A program made the position numbers and the translations under genes. A stretch of DNA of 8,831 nucleotides from Tectiglobus sp039183375. Lineage in GTDB: Bacteria; Pseudomonadota; Alphaproteobacteria; Rhizobiales; Hyphomicrobiaceae. The notes under the pieces were generated by a model. It worked only from the letters and a program-made list of their open reading frames with translations, had not been told where the DNA came from and ran no database searches. This document shows, piece after piece, positions 6,746 to 8,831 of this stretch; positions within the stretch are counted from its first letter, which is position 1, and each line of letters opens with the position of its first letter. The stretch covers positions 1-8,831 of the forward strand of contig JBCDBQ010000285.1 in NCBI GenBank assembly GCA_039183375.1, written 5' to 3'.

Positions 6746-8011
6746 ATGCCAAAAGTAATCAGCTCTTCGGAATTTGTTGAGCTAATGAAGCCAGGCATGA
6801 AGGTCTTCATTCAAGGCTGCACCGCAGAGCCACCGACTCTTCTTGAGGCCTTGACGGCATCTCCTGAATGCAGTCGCGGTGTCGAATATGTTGGCGTGCC
6901 ACTGCCTGGCTATAACCGGTTCGACCCTGCAGCACTGCATGAAGATGCCCGCATGACGACCTTCTTCATGACGCCCGAGTTGCGCCGCTCGCCGGCTGCC
7001 GAGCGGATACGATTTATCCCTTTGCATTACTCAGGAATCTACCGATATCTGCGAAGCATGCCTGATCTTGACATGATGCTGGTGCAGGCGGCGGCGGGTG
7101 ATCGGGACGGACTTTGCTCCTTCGGCCTTACCTCTGAGCATGCACCTGGGGCATTGGAAAGCGCGCGAACCGTCGTGGTGGAAATGAATAGCGCTGTTCC
7201 GTATACTCACTGCGAGCCGGCTTTGCCGTTGGAGCGTATCGACTACATCGTTGAGTCAAATCGTGCACCACCCACCTTTCCATCACCGCAGCTTGGTGAG
7301 CAAGCTGAAGCGGTTGGGCGTAATGCAGCATCTCTCATCCATGATGGTGATGTTCTACAAATTGGCATTGGACGACTGCAGTCTGCTGTTATGCGCGAAC
7401 TTCACTCACACAAGGATCTTGGCTTTCATTCCGGATTGATTTCAGACGAGACGCTTGAGTTGGTTGAGTGCGGTGCGTTAACCGGAGCCAAGAAATCCAT
7501 CGATCCGGGGATCATTGTCACGGGAGCCGTGTTTGGTTCGGAGAGGCTGCACGAGTTTTCTGCTGATCCGAGTGTGCGCATGCACGGCGTGAGTTACACG
7601 CACGAGGTGCCTGTCATCGCGACCATCGACAACTTCGTTTCGATCAACGGCGGTATGATGGTGGATCTCTATGGACAGGTGGTTGCCGATAATCTGAGTG
7701 GTCGCCAAGTCAGCGGCCCTGGCGGCTACAGCGACTTCCAACGGGGGGCGCGGTTAGCCAATGGTGGTCGTTCCATTGTGCTTATGACGAGTGCCACGCC
7801 TGATGCCTCGCGTAGTAATATCATTTCGCATCTTCCCGAAGGTGGCGTGATAACGGGCACCCGCTCGGACACGGATTACATTGTTACGGATCATGGCGTG
7901 GCTGACCTTCGCCACAAAGACATGGATGAAAAAGCGAAGGCGATTATTGAGATTGCACACCCTGACTTTCGCGAGGAACTCGAGCGCGCCTGGCATAGCC
8001 GATCTCACTGA
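6746..8011 (+). CDS. Acetyl-CoA hydrolase / 4-hydroxybutyrate CoA-transferase family protein
   Basis: 421-residue protein with both halves of the family. The N-terminal CoA-transferase domain (about 1-185) includes FIQGCTAEPPTLLEAL (21-36). The C-terminal domain (about 190-421) includes LQIGIGRLQSAVM, the SIN-x4-VDLYGQV segment (299-312), the glycine-rich VSGPGGYSDF (322-331), TDHGVADLR (381-389) and IIEIAHPDFREEL. Canonical members move CoA between short-chain acids through a glutamyl-CoA thioester. Alignment from memory with Clostridium aminobutyricum AbfT places its catalytic Glu238 (in HSEMISDG) at Gly230 here (HSGLISDE, 228-235), so the usual mechanism is doubtful. The ATG at 6746 is preceded by GGGAAGAG at about five bases; a TTG at 6722 is in frame but has a less suitable upstream site. 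Only 24 bases separate it from the selenoprotein stop, which implies co-transcription and a shared pathway. No signal peptide; expected in the cytoplasm. Confidence 0.88.
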   Translation: MPKVISSSEFVELMKPGMKVFIQGCTAEPPTLLEALTASPECSRGVEYVGVPLPGYNRFDPAALHEDARMTTFFMTPELRRSPAAERIRFIPLHYSGIYRYLRSMPDLDMMLVQAAAGDRDGLCSFGLTSEHAPGALESARTVVVEMNSAVPYTHCEPALPLERIDYIVESNRAPPTFPSPQLGEQAEAVGRNAASLIHDGDVLQIGIGRLQSAVMRELHSHKDLGFHSGLISDETLELVECGALTGAKKSIDPGIIVTGAVFGSERLHEFSADPSVRMHGVSYTHEVPVIATIDNFVSINGGMMVDLYGQVVADNLSGRQVSGPGGYSDFQRGARLANGGRSIVLMTSATPDASRSNIISHLPEGGVITGTRSDTDYIVTDHGVADLRHKDMDEKAKAIIEIAHPDFREELERAWHSRSH

Positions 8012-8092
8012 TACGGAAAGTGGTTCGCTACCGAGTTTGCGTTTACCCGGTGGCTGATTGCTTGGCAGCAACATTGGTGCAATCCTGCTTCA

Positions 8093-8110
8093 TCAGTTCT
8101 GTAGAACTGA
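8093..8110. promoter_or_regulatory. Perfect 18-base palindrome between the CoA-transferase and coxM-like genes
   Basis: TCAGTTCTGTAGAACTGA has 8-base arms around a central GT. It lies in the 131-base gap, 32 bases before the TTG start at 8143. The downstream CTTTCG is too short a T-run for a good terminator, so an operator or an mRNA stem-loop is as likely. The arms contain GTTC/GAAC, as in the palindrome at 1453-1469, but with much closer spacing. Confidence 0.45.
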
Positions 8111-8120
8111 CTTTCGTCCG

Positions 8121-8137
8121 ATCTCTCCTTGAGAGGT
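8121..8137 (+). promoter_or_regulatory. Hairpin covering the ribosome binding site of the coxM-like gene
   Basis: AUCUCUC (8121-8127) pairs with GAGAGGU (8131-8137) around a CUU loop: seven pairs including one G-U. The 3' arm is the Shine-Dalgarno sequence for the TTG start at 8143. Together with the rare start codon this would keep initiation low or make it conditional. Confidence 0.45.
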
Positions 8138-8142
8138 GAGCC

Positions 8143-8831
8143 TTGAAGCCACCCGCCTTCGAATACATTGCTGCAACGTCGCTCGAACATGCGTTGTTAT
8201 TGCTTGATGAGCATGGTGATGAAGCGAAGGTCATGGCCGGTGGTCAAAGCTTGATGCCGATGATGAATTTTCGACTAGTTCAACCTTCGCTCATCGTAGA
8301 CATCTCGCGGATCCCAGGCCTGGATTCGATCGAAGAAATAGGCGATGCACTCCACATCGGCGCATTGACGCGGCATGTGCATTTGATGACAGCTCCGCTC
8401 GTAATCGAACATTTTCCGATCATCAGCGAAGCCATGCGCCACGTAGCGCATACTGCCATCCGTAATCGCGGAACAATTGGCGGCAGCCTTTCGCATGCTG
8501 ATCCGGCAGCCGAGTTGCCAATGATAGCGATGTTGTTGGATGCTAAAATGCTCATCGTTAACAAAGATGGCCGACGAACTGTCGATGCCCGAGATTTCTT
8601 CGTAGGGCCCCTGACAACAGTGCTCTCCGGAACTGAATTCCTCGTCGCGATTGAGTTTCCCTTTCTGCCGGCGAGAACGGAATGGGCCTTCGAAGAAGTA
8701 GCGAGGCGATCAGGCGATTTTGCACTCGCAGCTGTCGGAGTAGCCCTAGAGATTAGGGACGAGGTTGTGAGTAATGTGCGGATTGCCGTCACCGGCGTAG
8801 GTGAAATACCCTTGAGATTACAAGGTGTCGA
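8143..8831 (+). CDS. FAD-binding (CoxM-type) subunit of a molybdenum hydroxylase, partial
   Basis: The first 229 codons of a medium-subunit flavoprotein from the xanthine dehydrogenase / CO dehydrogenase family; full members have about 285-290 residues, so the C-terminus is cut off by the window end. It carries FAD and passes electrons from the Fe-S subunit to an acceptor. Visible motifs are AGGQSLMPMMNFRL (32-45) and IRNRGTIGGSLSHADPAAEL (106-125), the two FAD pyrophosphate-binding stretches, then FEEVARRSGDFALAAVGVAL, which opens the C-terminal domain of the family. The start is TTG: GAGAGG lies six bases upstream and translation from it gives the normal N-terminus KPPAFEYIAATS. The nearby GTG at 8136 is out of frame. 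Genes for the small [2Fe-2S] and large Mo subunits are expected just outside the window. The substrate cannot be told from this subunit. Co-transcription with the genes to its left is likely, but a separate start in the 131-base gap cannot be excluded. Confidence 0.9.
   Translation, partial: MKPPAFEYIAATSLEHALLLLDEHGDEAKVMAGGQSLMPMMNFRLVQPSLIVDISRIPGLDSIEEIGDALHIGALTRHVHLMTAPLVIEHFPIISEAMRHVAHTAIRNRGTIGGSLSHADPAAELPMIAMLLDAKMLIVNKDGRRTVDARDFFVGPLTTVLSGTEFLVAIEFPFLPARTEWAFEEVARRSGDFALAAVGVALEIRDEVVSNVRIAVTGVGEIPLRLQGV

Noticed and set aside
8056..8084. Inverted repeat GATTGC/GCAATC in the gap after the CoA-transferase gene
   Set aside because: Six-base arms with a 17-base loop are weak, and there is no following T-run; this is compatible with chance.
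8280..8792. 170-residue minus-strand open frame opposite the coxM-like gene
   Set aside because: The opposite strand encodes a clear FAD-binding subunit through the whole interval, and this frame's product is low in family-like features.

Overview
The window looks like an accessory catabolic region of a proteobacterium, most likely an alphaproteobacterium. That placement is an inference from the protein flavour (BisC-type molybdoenzyme, IclR regulator, CoxM-type flavoprotein, OrdL/PuuB-type amine oxidase) and a moderate GC content; no ribosomal or taxonomic marker is present. There are no RNA genes, insertion sequences, phage genes or CRISPR arrays.

Left half, all on the minus strand: a FAD-dependent amine/amino-acid oxidase (90-1364), a 323-base gap with a good sigma70-type promoter and a possible operator, an IclR-family regulator (1688-2497), and 56 bases further a cytoplasmic-type BisC/DMSO-reductase-family molybdoenzyme (2554-4860). 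A 188-base divergent regulatory region (4861-5048) separates this from the right half. It carries a 19-base palindrome over a -10-like element of the molybdoenzyme gene and a TTGACA box facing right.

Right half, all on the plus strand: a VOC/glyoxalase-like protein (5049-5690), a GrdB/PrdB-type reductase (5837-6721), a member of the acetyl-CoA hydrolase / 4-hydroxybutyrate CoA-transferase family (6746-8011), and the start of a CoxM-type FAD subunit of a molybdenum hydroxylase (8143 to the window end).

The central observation is that the reductase gene is interrupted by one in-frame UGA (6329-6331), which I read as selenocysteine rather than stop. The protein carries on in the same frame with typical family sequence, the UGA falls at the redox-active position of a U-x-x-C motif, and a perfect 7-bp hairpin begins 10 bases after it with the spacing and loop expected of a bacterial SECIS element. 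Routine annotation would split this gene in two. The predicted full product is 294 residues with Sec at 165.

Taken together the region looks like an IclR-controlled catabolic cluster that combines a selenium-dependent reductase, a CoA-transferase homologue lacking the usual catalytic glutamate, and two molybdenum-enzyme systems. The substrate cannot be read from the sequence. Amines, betaines or N-heterocycles are guesses from family membership only.
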